DNA of 64,000 bases from Syncephalis fuscata (taxonomy: Eukaryota > Zoopagomycota > Zoopagomycetes > Zoopagales > Piptocephalidaceae), in contig JAHLTZ010000017.1 in the NCBI GenBank assembly GCA_025786725.1, forward strand, positions 310,001 to 374,000, given 5' to 3'. The translations under genes were made by a program, and so were the position numbers. Every line of letters begins with the position of its first letter. The first letter of the stretch is position 1. Of this stretch, positions 13,105-24,291 are shown piece by piece. Below the pieces are notes generated by a model, which was not told where the DNA came from, did no database searches, and was given only the letters and a program-made list of their open reading frames with translations.

Positions 13105-13474
13105 TTTTAATAACTACAAAAGATAGTAGAAAAGCAAATAAACAGATTTACTAATACGTTAGCGTAATAGCAATAGCAATAGCAATAGTAGTAATAGTAT
13201 TACTGACAATAGTTGTGGTATTGGCAGCTTATAAAGGCGCGAGAAAAGAAAATAAAGGCTAGCGGAAGGCAGTAAAGTCCGAGTTGTCTGTTAATATATC
13301 TTGTCGTGTGTCTACCTAAATAATTGAGCATCGGTAACACGGCGTCACTAATGCCGCTTCTGTTGATTCACGTGGGGAAAAATATTACTTCATAATTAAC
13401 ATTATTATTACTATAATTACTACTATTATTACTATTATTGCCCCAATCTAACTATGATTTATTACTGCCCCAAT
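13105..13474. other. Intergenic, short simple repeats
   Basis: Holds AT-rich microsatellite-like tracts (AGCAAT/TAGTAA repeats near 13165-13205 and ATTATT runs near 13400-13440) between the acyl-CoA oxidase start and the methyltransferase 3' end. No gene seen. Confidence 0.5.
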
Positions 13475-15185
13475 TTATTTACTAATACTATTATTATTAA
13501 GGCTAATGACGCTAAGCCATTTCAATACGGCTTGTGCCACGCGCTCTATCCCCGTTAAATAAATGTGAATATGTTTTAAATAATTAATATGCTGTACAGT
13601 CATCGAATGATTGGTCGTAGAAGATGATGATTCGGGGTAAATGACTGTTGCTAGCGCTTGTAGTTGGGGCTGTAGACGCGTTAATTGCTCGGTAACAAGT
13701 GCGTGTAACAAAGAAGTCATACGCAGTTGTAGTATCGACTGTTGGGGTCTAACTGCAACGTCAAAGTCGGTATCGTATGCGTCAATTACTTGTCCGTAGA
13801 CATGCCATTCAAGTCCACAGGCACGCTTTGGATTTTCCATTGTAGTAAATTCGTCATTGTTCAGTACACAGAGTTGAAGAACACGTTGAGCATTGCTATC
13901 AAGCCATGGACACCAGCGATTTTGTTCTTCTGCGTTGTCAGACTGTGTCAGCCGTAGGATAAGCTGCGGTTTCCACTCGGCAACTTGCATCAGAAACTTT
14001 TTACCCATCATTAATAGATGCATTTCCTCGTCTCTATTGTATCAACTACACTCCATTTACTACCAGCATCAATAGGAGCCATCAATGTGCACGCATCGTA
14101 GCGTGGATCCGATAGTGTAAAACCATAAAGGAATAATAGTTCCTCATTAATTTTATCACCGTAGGAAATACATAGCTCTATCGGTTCATTGTTGTTTGAT
14201 TCATAATCACGATAAACATACAAGCAGCATTTCCTTGTGTCGTTAATTGCCAGTGTGCATTGGCTTCTTCTCCTGAATGGTTACACATATCGATAAGCGG
14301 TAGAAACGCCATTGTGCTCTTGCTTGCCCCATAAGTTGGCGGAATAATCTCCAGGATACGCGACCAGTAAATGGCATCAGCCCATGCCAACTCCCCGATT
14401 GTTACATCTTGCAATAAACGTGCTATTTGTTCATTTACATTATTGGCAAAAGCATTTTGGCGAACATAATCACACATAGATTGCCATTTTTGCAATTCCA
14501 ATTGTAAGAAGCGATGTTTGGCAGCTATTGCAGCACCCAATGAAGTGCCTTCTAACCAGTCAAAAGGATTTTGTTTATCTATATTATCTTTAGAAGTTGA
14601 TTCAATGATGGCTGTATTGCAAATGGTTGCCATAAAACTGGAGACGGTAGATCTGTATCGTTGGGCAAAGTGGAAATAAATGGTAAAAGTGGGCATGTAA
14701 TTTTATAATGTTCATTTGTTGGATAAGCTGACGTGTTATTACGGTGATGATGTTGAAGTACGCGTGAGTGATGAATAACCAGTGCGAGAAGAGCAGTGTG
14801 CGTATCTAATATACAATCATCAGCATTATTGGACAACGGCTCAGCGTCGAATTGTTCTGCATTTCGTAAAGCGTCAAGCCATGCTGAAAGTACCGGCCAG
14901 TGTTCAGTAGCTGCTTGACGAACACGCTGAGTTGTAATAACTAATTCTTGTGGTAATTGAGCCACTAAAAGTTTGTCTTGCTTATTTTCGTCTTGCTCTT
15001 TAATACACTATAGTCTAGCGACTGACTTGTCCATGATACCAATATAAACCGCGTCCTTTACCTGGTGCCAAAGCGAGCGCCAGTTTTTCTGTCATTGTCA
15101 TGCCTTGAGAATTTAACCAGTTAAAATACTCTACTGAAGATTCTAATTCTCCTTCGAGTACTCGTGAAGGCACAGAGTCTGCCAT
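13475..15185 (-). CDS. SET-domain (LSMT/SETD-type) lysine methyltransferase
   Basis: Probably methylates lysine on a non-histone protein, using SAM. The start ATG at 15185 opens MADSVPSRVLEGELESS, then FNWLNSQGM and GKGRGLY, the typical first SET strands of the RKM/SETD6/LSMT class. A helical insert follows (W-x-x-Y-V-x-x-LP region around 14600-14960), then AWADAIYWSRILEI, FLPLIDMCNHS (the NH..S SAM pocket) and ISYGDKINEELLFLYGF, the conserved SET C-terminal motif. The last ~180 residues match a Rubisco-LSMT substrate-binding type helical domain in position and character. At least one frame change around 14600-14690 cannot be explained by an obvious intron and may be an indel. The exact target protein cannot be told. 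Confidence 0.72.
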
Positions 15186-17606
15186 AATGAGTACTAATAC
15201 ACTCTTAAAAATACAAAAAAAGTTACGTGCAGTATAATGATCAGAAATGCTAGTTGCAACAGCTGATTCAAAAGTACTATCCCACCAAAGCTATTGTACT
15301 TTGGGTCCTGTCATTAAATTAGGGACAAGAAAGATCTATAGCTCGAATAATAAACCGTCAATCAGTTTTAATATCGAAAAGTGGCATCTGTTGAAACAGG
15401 CCACATCAACTCCGATTGAATCAGAGCCTTAATTAATCTGCACTATTTTCAATATCCAATATCAATGTCTATAAATGTTATAGTATTCCATGTTACTTAC
15501 AATAAAATATAATAAATAAATAAATAAATGGTAGTAATAATAAATATTGATTCATATTATTGTTGCTTTAAACTATTTAAAGTATCAAAATTAAATGTTA
15601 AAAATGAAATGGTACATAGTATGTATATATTAATACAACAACACTAACACAATCAAATAGAACAATTAACTAAATAATTATTGATATTGTTACTAATTTA
15701 CCTGTATAACTATGGTGTAAATTGCGCTATTTACTAAATGTGGTAAATAACTTAATTAGCAATAATTACATCACGTGATTGTTCCCATTTCTGGTAATCG
15801 TCAGGGTCCTTACAAAGATAGTCGTGCTTTCAGCCAAGATACGACGATCATACTATTATAATTGCTTCTAATTCGTAGCAGGAAACACAGCGCCTATAAA
15901 TATTTGCGATCCACGGCCCCATATTACTTATTAAAGTAACACTGGCCCCATATCGCTTGAAGAAGAAATTGAACAGACAAGCCGTTCAAGTTCTTCCTTC
16001 GCAGTATTCAAGACCATTTACTATAAAATGGCAACTATGTTTCTTAATCTTAATAAACATTATCTTATCTTGGTTTTAAATTCTTTTTATTTTATTTGAA
16101 TTCTGAACCTTTTGATCATTTCAGTCTTGCAGTGATTGCTAGACTGAACTGATCCTTTTATCTAAAGCTAACAATATTCTAGTCATTTATTCTACTTCTG
16201 TAGAAATTATTAATTAAAGGTTGATAATCTTTATTAATAAAAACAATTAAGTAAGTCTTATATAACACTAATTACTAACATTATAGGTCACTCAAGACCA
16301 AGCATAATATTAGTAATCTGCTTATTATTCTACTCTTAGTGGAATAGTAACAATATCATTACTAAAATAGCTAACATGGTTGTAATCGTAGTGAATGTAA
16401 CTCATTGTAATATGTTAATAAATAAAATTAATTTGTCTTTCTGTTATTGCAATAATGTATAATATTAGCTGCTTACTCTGATAAATAATTAAATTGAGCC
16501 TTATAATGGTTGGCTTAATTGGTGGTTGTATAAATGTAAGTATATAAGAAGCTACAATGTGATTGTAAATATTTATTTGTACAAACAACCAGAGTTATAA
16601 GTTATAGTGACAATAATAAGTTATTTAACTACTAAACTCGTTAATTCAGTGTTATTTACAACTCTCTGTTTTCTGTGCGTTATCTCAGTTTAATGTTGCT
16701 GCTGTTCTGGTCGCATCAGCAACAGCCAACTTTTGATAAATGCAGCCCAGCTTAGCATAGCTATAATGATTTGCTATATGTTAAAGCAGTAAGTCTTCGA
16801 GTTGCCAATTGTTTTTCTATTGGTTTCTGTCTTGGCTTGTTCTTCTATATTCCATTTTGCTTAACTTGCCAGAAGTGGTTTCAGAAATGTAAGCGGCACT
16901 TAAGCCTTGGATGCTTACCAATTGATATGTAATCTATCGATATTATGCATTTGAATTGCTGGTACTTAGTTAGAGCTTTCTATTTTGTCTAGTCTAGTGT
17001 CTTCATATTGTATTGCGTATAATTTAACCGATGCAATTTATTCTACAGCTGAAAACTGATGACAAAAATGACTTGTTGGAATGTTCCATTGCTCAAAATG
17101 CCGTGATGCATCATGTTACAAACAGTACTTACTGTATAGTTAAGTTCAGGTAATTTGGATTAGCCTCTGTTTGAACGATGGTAGTTGCACAGCATGCAAC
17201 ATGATATGCCTAGATGTAATGCGTTTGTGAATCCAAAACAATGATTGCCCCATAACAATGCGCATAGTGTCGAATGAAATAGACGTATGCACCAATCAAC
17301 ACACTTTATAATTTAAAAATTATGGCTAGTCTATACATAGCAGTAGAAACTTGTATAAAATAATAGTTTGATATATTAGACTTTTTTCATCAGTGTTGTA
17401 TGCTATTTGTATGCACAGATATTGAGGACCGAGTTGGTAGAAATGGCAGCAAAGACATTATTATAATTTTTACAAAACCAAACAATATACTTGTTTTCAC
17501 CAAATGGTTAAACTGTGTAATAGAAAATACAGGTTAATATGCTATTTTTATCGCATATTTACCGGATTATTACCATTGTTATATCATTCATGCGAATGAT
17601 TAGCAG
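15186..17606. other. Long gene-poor AT-rich region
   Basis: No supported gene over 2.4 kb. It includes one member of a dispersed-repeat pair (15337-15660), A/T-rich low-complexity stretches, and short open frames without domains. Around 16690-16730 there is a short reading VAAVLVASATA in one plus-strand frame. It recalls the end of the peptide-family signal sequence, but there is no in-frame Met nearby, so at most it is a decayed relative. Confidence 0.45.
15337..15660. repeat. Dispersed repeat, member 1
   Basis: Diverged direct repeat with 18470-18780. Shared landmarks in order: CTCGAAT(A/G)ATAAA, AATCAGTTTT, CACTATTTTCAATA, TGTTATAG(T/C)ATTCCAT, TTACTTACAATAAAA, CATATTATTGTT and AA(A/G)TAT(C/T)(A/C)AA near the end. 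No coding capacity of its own and no clear terminal repeats. Confidence 0.7.
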
Positions 17607-17669
17607 ATTGAAGTAAAGACCGGGCAGGTTAAAATCAAGACTGGGCAAGTTGAAGTAAATACCGGGCAG
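17607..17669 (+). promoter_or_regulatory. Upstream element of the Cys-rich peptide gene
   Basis: Two nearly perfect copies of TTGAAGTAAA(G/T)ACCGGGCAGG at about 17607-17628 and 17650-17670, with a half copy (GACTGGGCAAG) between, lie 295-357 bp upstream of the ATG at 17964. The matching, more degenerate motif occurs 270-370 bp upstream of the peptide genes at 36786 and 6434. Function inferred from conserved position only. Confidence 0.55.
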
Positions 17670-17963
17670 GTTAAAATCAAAACTAAGAAGCATGCTATCA
17701 CACCCTGGATCTATTGGTACACGCGCATCTCAAATATTATTTGATTGCTTTATTGGTTCATATTACACATCAATGGTATATCTCGCATACTACAGTATAC
17801 TGGCATCCCAGCATAACCGTAAGTTTAAATACCCCATAAAATATACACAACCGACTGCGATATCATTATCGCATCTACTTCTTGCTATACACGCACTGGC
17901 ATACATTTAAGTCAATATACTTATTTTCTGCCCTGTTTGTTTGTCTTAACAAATTAATTCACC

Positions 17964-18197
17964 ATGAAACTTTCTATTACCGTCATTTGCACCATTGTTG
18001 TGGCTTTTGTGGCCACTACAACCATAGTGGATGCTAAACCAGCCTTAGTTCGTCGTGGTGCTGGCTATTGCGGCGGTGGATGCGATCGGGCTTGTAATCG
18101 TCCTAGCAGGGGAGGATGGTGCGGTCGCAAGGCTGAATGCACCTATAGTGAATGCATGGAAAAATGCAAAACCTATTGCGTAGCTCTTAAGCAATAA
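17964..18197 (+). CDS. Small secreted cysteine-rich peptide
   Basis: 77 residues, no intron. Residues 1-24 are a clear signal peptide (MKLSITVICTIVVAF onward, ending VDA), and the mature part begins KPALVRRG. It has eight cysteines at residues 36, 40, 44, 53, 59, 64, 68 and 72, giving spacing C-x3-C-x3-C-x8-C-x5-C-x4-C-x3-C-x3-C, so up to four disulphides. The repeated C-x3-C suggests two short disulphide-linked helices. The signal peptide, the KPA start of the mature part and the pre-ATG leader (TCTTAACAAAT...CACC) match the microexon peptide genes at 36786 and 34515, but the Cys-rich part is unique to this gene. I recognise no named family. Roles as an antimicrobial, effector or signalling peptide are all possible and none is shown. 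Confidence 0.82.
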   Translation: MKLSITVICTIVVAFVATTTIVDAKPALVRRGAGYCGGGCDRACNRPSRGGWCGRKAECTYSECMEKCKTYCVALKQ

Positions 18198-18469
18198 TTA
18201 ATGCTAATGTCTTAAAAGCATTGGTAATGCAATTAAACCGCCATTTTAATTCACTTTAAGTATATATTTGGCAAAAAGCAAAACCGTTTGACAACTACGC
18301 CATTTAGTTCATTTATATATCAAGTTTTGGCGAATGCTTTGTTTACTCACTCTCTAATCAATAGAATCATTATTATACTTAGAAATTTATTGGCAACATA
18401 CTCTATAACAATAACTTTAATGTTTTTATCATACAATATTTTATTGATAAACATTCTTTATACTAATAC

Positions 18470-18780
18470 CTCGAATGATAAATCGTTAATCAGTTTTTGA
18501 TACTAAGCAGTGTTATTTGTTGAAGCGACGCTACGTCAACTTTGTCTGAATTAGGTGGAGATAAACCAGTCCGCACTATTTTCAATACCCAATATTAGTG
18601 TTAATAAATGTTATAGCATTCCATATTACTTACAATAAAACATAAAAAATAGATAAATGTTAATCCATATTATTGTTACTGTAAAGTATTCAAAGCATTA
18701 TAACTTAATTATTTAATGTCACTCACCATCCAGTTCCATGTTTAGTAGAACAACAAATGTGTAATTCAATCAAGTAAAGG
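18470..18780. repeat. Dispersed repeat, member 2
   Basis: Diverged direct copy of 15337-15660 (see the landmarks listed there). It starts about 270 bp after the stop of the Cys-rich peptide gene, while member 1 starts about 150 bp after the methyltransferase start codon region. Confidence 0.7.
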
Positions 18781-19247
18781 ATGTTAGCTTTAATCTTTTG
18801 ACACTGAATCACATGAATCTACTAATAAATAATTAACATTAGTGAGGATTGTACTTTGACCCCACATTTTACTTTACTCATTTCATTATCTTTTCTTAGC
18901 ACTTTAGATATAATTAAACACTCATCCATTACTATAATATGTATAATGTCACATCCAAACTAATTAATTCATGTGTAATTATCATACAATAATGTAATAA
19001 TTAGTTATATGTATTATTGCTTTAATATATACATTGTCATTATAATATTAATTGTTCAAATACATTTATTTAGCCAGATTGGCTATAGAGAAAGTGGCTG
19101 TTTAATAAACAACACTTATAATAATTATATTAATCTTGATCTTACATCACAAATATGCTCAAAATAAATACTAGAATATTGAAAGTAAAAGAATCATTTA
19201 GCTGCAATAATCCATGCTGTACATAATGCAATAACAATCAATATGTA

Positions 19248-19640
19248 ATGACATGGAATTGCAATCATATGGTTCCTACTAATATTTGATCAATCTTTCT
19301 ACACATGGCCAACAACAACAATTAATTTCAAATGTTTCAAAGAGATCAAATAGTATATTACATTATTTAGTTAAATCAATTTATTAACAACATTTTAATA
19401 GAAGCAATATAAATATGTGTGCATAACAACGACATGATTTGATTGAAACAAATTATGCTTTGGGGAGTTCAAATGTGGGAGCAAAGTAAAATGCAACCAT
19501 GACTTTTTAAATAAATAGTGTAGCATATCATTTGATTTTTTAAAACATTTAAGAGCGATCATTATTGGCTATATGTAGGAAAATTAATTGAAAATTAATA
19601 GAAGCCATATGATCGATTCCATATCATTTCCCAATTGTTG
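19248..19640. repeat. Inverted pair of a degenerate dispersed repeat
   Basis: 19248-19330 read on the minus strand and 19450-19640 read on the plus strand both match 7400-7660, sharing GGC(C/T)A(T)(G/A)TGTAG, AT(T)A(A)TAGAAGCCATATGAT and CCATATCATT. The inverted arrangement could be a remnant of a non-autonomous inverted-repeat element. I see no clear target-site duplication. Confidence 0.5.
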
Positions 19641-20873
19641 TTGTTGCGCTAATATATACATGCTATGTATTATTCCATTTTTAACTTTTAACTTTAATAC
19701 TTGTTGATTAAGCTAAATAAACTGTATTATCATATAAAATATTGTTACTGTTCTATAATTCCGGACAGGGTCTTTGAAAGTGTGACCAAGAGATATACCA
19801 TGTGGTTGAATCACAGTTAAAGTCGCATGTGATCGATCACAAAATAATATATCTATTGGATATTATACCAATTACTAGTAACAAATGCCTATTACGACAA
19901 TATGACGAGTAGCTACTTGTTAGCTGTGAGCATATGAGCAGTCACCTGAACTAATATGCTGCGCTAATATGAAATACTACAAGCATTCAAGTTCTATTAT
20001 TAGTTGTGTTTACTATATAATGATAGCTTTTTCAATATCAATAAAGGAATAATCAAGTTTCTAGTCCAATATTATTTCTACTTAGTGTCATACAAGTTAT
20101 TCAGTTTATTATAGTTAAACTGTGGTAATTAATGACCAATAAGGAATATTTTATTATAAAAGCAATACAACCAAACAACACATTGTATTCTGAGCGTTAA
20201 GGTAGGCGTTAATAAGCATTAGAATTAGCGTTATATGATAGCGACAGGATAAGTGTTGCTTGGTCATTAAGCTCGATTCTAAAACTAGAAGCGTAACAAT
20301 GTGATGATTAAATAAAACTTACCACTTGCCCCCATGTTCAATAAATTGAATGGTATTGTACATAAAAGACTATAAACAAATTAAACTATAGATGACAGAG
20401 TTTTTCAAGCGGTAGAATAAAACAGAATAAAATTAATAACATAAAAGCAAATATAATTATAGAATATGTCATCAGTAAAACAATGGTTGTAATAAGAAGA
20501 ATAGATAACAAACAATAGAGACAAATATATTTATAGAACAATGTCGCTGATAAAACAAGAAAAATGGATATCAATGCATAGACAAATGTCATTATCATAG
20601 AACATGATATTATAATTGACAGCTAAACTTTTAAGCGTTATATTTAGTATATAAGCAACAGTATTTATTGTGAATGATGATTTAAACACAAATCAATCTA
20701 ATCAACTCATTACGATCGATTGCGTAAAAGTTTGAGTGTTATAAATCTTAAAATTTAATCACTATACATAAACTCTTTTTATTAACTTATTAGTCTTGCC
20801 TTATTACCCGTATTTATTACTTTTTACTTTGGTAGATATCTATCTTTAAGCAGCTGTATCCACATAACGGATA

Positions 20874-22891
20874 ATGAACAGCTTATTGGCGTCGCGTATT
20901 ATCCCGTTGGGCACGCCGGTGTTAGCGCAAACCCACCGCGCTTCTATTCTTTCAAATGCAACGCTCATTATGACTCAGCTAACAACACGACGCTTCCTGG
21001 GGTTCTACAGCTCAAGACGTCATCATCCTTGTTCGGCAGGGTCGCCTTTTCCCAGAGTCGTACAACTGGCCCATTCAATTCGTGCAAATAGCCGTATTGT
21101 TCCCACAACAGCTGCCGCCTTTACTACTGCTACGTCTTCACTTACTTTTGTAAAAAAACACCTTACGATGTCGCAAGTGGCCACTGTTCCAGCTTTGCAG
21201 GTTCTACCTGCCGATAGTTCTCTGTCGTCTCTTTCAAGCAATACGAAAGCAGACGCACTATTGCTGCTTTACACTGATCGCAAACAACTATTGGCCCACG
21301 CTTTGGTGCAAAACTCGCCGGCTTCCAGTCTTATTGAAGCCTATGGCCAGGTCGATAACAGCTTTGATGCCGACGCACGTTTGTTGCCTTGCGAGGCTGC
21401 ACCCGGCGGCAAACTTATCGTTGCTTGCACTGGTTCGCTTGGTGGTGATGTCGACGATGTCCGTCGTTTTGCCGGTAAGCACACTTGTTAAATTGCTTTA
21501 ATACACTGTCTAACTATCGATAATAATCAGATACGGCTGCAAAAGCATTTAAACGAGCTCAACAAGCTGGTTGCCGTCAACCAACAATAGCTGTGGCCGA
21601 TCCACCTACACTGCCTGGCTACGAACGCTATTTGGAAGTGACATTATTGTCCTTATTGCACGAATCCTATATTCCATTGCAGACACGCGAATCTTGCCAT
21701 GGTAGCGACGCCACTACTACGATTGATCATTTGTCGATCATGGCTGGTCGTGACGTGGCCCATGCAGATAAGCTGGCATCTGTTGTAAGTGCACTGGAAC
21801 AAGGTCGTCGTATTGCACGCGATCTTGGTGCATCCGACCCAGAGCGCATGGCCCCACCTCGGTTTGCTGACTATGTTGTCGAAGCATTTGCGCCAGTGGC
21901 CGATCGTGTTCGTGTCGAGGTGGAATCCGACCAACAGGTACTTGCTCGTGAATATCCATTATTGGCTGCCGTAGGCCGCTGCTCATTGGCCGTTTCACGT
22001 CATCACCCACGTGTAATTCGCCTCGAATATCGTTCACCAGAACCAACACAAGTAAAGGAGCATCTCTACTTGGTTGGCAAAGGTATCACCTACGATACGG
22101 GCGGTGCTGATGTTAAGGCTGGAGGCCATATGCGTGGCATGTCCCGCGATAAGTGTGGCGCTGCTGGTGTTGCCGGCTTTTTACGCACAGTAGCAGAATT
22201 GCAGCCACGCCATCTTAACGTTACTGCATATCTGGCTGTCGTACGTAACAGTATTGGCGCCGACAGCTACGTAAGCGACGAAATAATTCCTGCTCGTTCT
22301 GGTGTACGAGTTATTGTCGGTAATACCGACGCTGAAGGCCGTATGGTGATGACCGATCTTATATGCAAATGCCGCGAAGAAATATTGGCAGAGCGTGCTA
22401 GCCAAGGTGCAGCCAATGCACCAAAAGCTTCATTGTTCACAGTGGCTACGCTAACTGGCCATGTTATTCGTGCCTATGGACATTACGGTGCTGCTGTGCC
22501 CAACGGCCCCGCCTATCGTGAATACAAGGTGCCACAGCGTTTGTCAGATGCTGGTGAACGTTGGGGTGATCCATTTGAACTTTCTCGCTTGCGACGTGAA
22601 GATATGGACACAGGACGTGCAGCCTGCGGTATGGGCGATGTTATTTCAAGCAACAGCGCACCATCTACCATGACTAACCGTGGCCATATGTTCCCAGCTG
22701 GATTTATGATTATTGCATCCGGCCTAGACAAGCATGGGTCGGATCAAACTGATCCAGCTCAGCGTATTGCCTATACGCATCTGGACGTGGCCGGCTCAGC
22801 TGAAGAGGCTTCAGCTCCTGGTCTTTCGTTGCCACGTACTACAGCCAGCCCAATACTTGCGCTGGCTGGTGCCTACTTATTCGATAATTAA
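20874..22891 (+). CDS. M17 leucyl aminopeptidase, likely dual-targeted
   Basis: Di-zinc exopeptidase that removes N-terminal residues. Exon 1 20874-21474 ends ...VDDVRRFA, then a short GTAAGC...CAG intron, and exon 2 runs to TAA at 22889-22891. Metal and catalytic residues are all visible: K and D in VGKGITYDTGGADVK plus its second K, D in GMSRDKCGAAG, and D, E, R in NTDAEGR. The DKCGAA form instead of the usual DMGGAA places it in the variant subgroup with C. elegans W07G4.4-like enzymes. The first ~95 residues are rich in Arg, Ser, Thr and Ala with no acidic residues, as in a mitochondrial presequence. An internal Met (MSQVATVPALQ) just before the conserved part could give a cytosolic form. 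GC is higher than in neighbouring intergenic DNA. Confidence 0.88.
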
Positions 22892-23282
22892 ACAAGCTTT
22901 ATATTGAATAACATCAATAAATAAGAATACGTGTTTACGAAATAATGTTAATGAGCTAATTATAACAATGTTTAATTACAAATCTATATTAAATTGCCAG
23001 TATTGGCTCTGTTGTGTTACCAAATTACAATCAGCTAAATGTTTTATTAATTATAGAGCAGCTTTACTATTTGTTAATAATTATAATATCAATTAATGTA
23101 CGTTAGTATTTAAATGTAAATTAGCATTTCAGATTAGATCAATCAAGTAATAATTGTATCATTTAACACCAATGTGTATGAAGATGAAAATGCGTAAAAG
23201 AAACAAATATTATATTATGTAAATACTTTGATATCAAGTATGAAGATACTAAAATTAACGATTGCAGCAATTTGTCGCATCA
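22892..23282. other. Intergenic between convergent genes
   Basis: AT-rich 3' regions of the plus-strand aminopeptidase and the minus-strand GATA gene. An AATAAA-like signal follows the aminopeptidase stop (CAATAAATAAG near 22914). No other feature seen. Confidence 0.4.
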
Positions 23283-24258
23283 TTAATTGGCTCGATTCGT
23301 CCATCGCTCTACCGGCCGGTGAGACTGATATTTTGCATAATAAAGGCCGCAAGCTAATGATATAATACCAAATGAATATATTAGTTAGTATAGTATTATT
23401 TATGAATAATTGAGATACACGCCAACACTTACCATTACACAATTTAGCTGAGCTATTGGCACCAGGCATGGCTCGCCAGGTCGATGAATCGGTAACGCCG
23501 CAATTAATACAACGTGGCGCATTATTGTTGCCCTGCATCATCATCATTGTGGTGGCCATCGCTTGTTGCCGTTGCAGTAATTGCAGCTGGTACTGCTGCT
23601 GTGCCGTCATATTTGCCGGTGCCGATTGCGCGGTCATCATTGGGCGATGCCCGCACTGCTGTTGTATTGCACCGGCGTCGAAGGCGAATGCGTAGCAGCA
23701 CTGTTCGCTTGTAGCTGTCGCTGTAGCAATTGAACTTGCGCAGCAGTAGCATTGGTAGTATCGCTACGTGTTCCGGGCACTACAGTTGCAGCCGGCGGAT
23801 GAGCTGTTCGTGACCCATAATTACTGCCATAGGCAAATGGACGATTCGATGGCAAGGTACCGCGATAAGCTGGTGTCCAATGGGGTAGGCGAGCCATTGC
23901 TTGTTCGATAATATTAGATACTTGGCTGTCTTGTGTATTATTTTCTTCAGACAATTGAGGTGCAATTAATACCTTTGGCTTTGTTTGCTCGACCAATTGC
24001 ACAAGATTTTGTTGTAATGTTTTGGCTAAAATAAAACAAATACTGTGTAAATATTATAGTAATATACTGGCACATTCTCCTTACCTAGTTGTCGTTCTAG
24101 TTCCGAAATACGTTTTGGATCTTTGTGTTCTTCAGAAAATCTTTCTTCTTGTAAAATTTGTAGTTCCAATAGCAAACCAGCGTTTTTCAATAGTACTGTC
24201 TCTACATCATGTCTAGTAGTAGTATTATTATTGTCATTATTGTTGTCATTACTATTAT

Positions 24259-24291
<33 letters not shown>

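Larger units (their letters stand above)
18198..20873. other. Gene-poor region with dispersed repeats
   Basis: Contains the second member of the 15337-type repeat and two copies of the 7400-type repeat: about 19248-19330 (inverted) and 19450-19640 (direct), which face each other across about 120 bp. A 70-codon very hydrophobic minus-strand frame at 20386-20598 is made almost wholly of A/T-rich codons and is not supported as a gene. The last ~200 bp is the leader of the aminopeptidase gene. Confidence 0.5.

Noticed and set aside
17964-18197. Calling the Cys-rich peptide a toxin or defensin
   Set aside because: Size, secretion and cysteines would allow it, but the spacing matches no pattern I know and there is no activity evidence, so only a descriptive name is given.
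20386-20598. 70-codon hydrophobic minus-strand open frame
   Set aside because: Composition is explained by AT-rich sequence on the minus strand; no domain, no paralogue and no promoter-like context.
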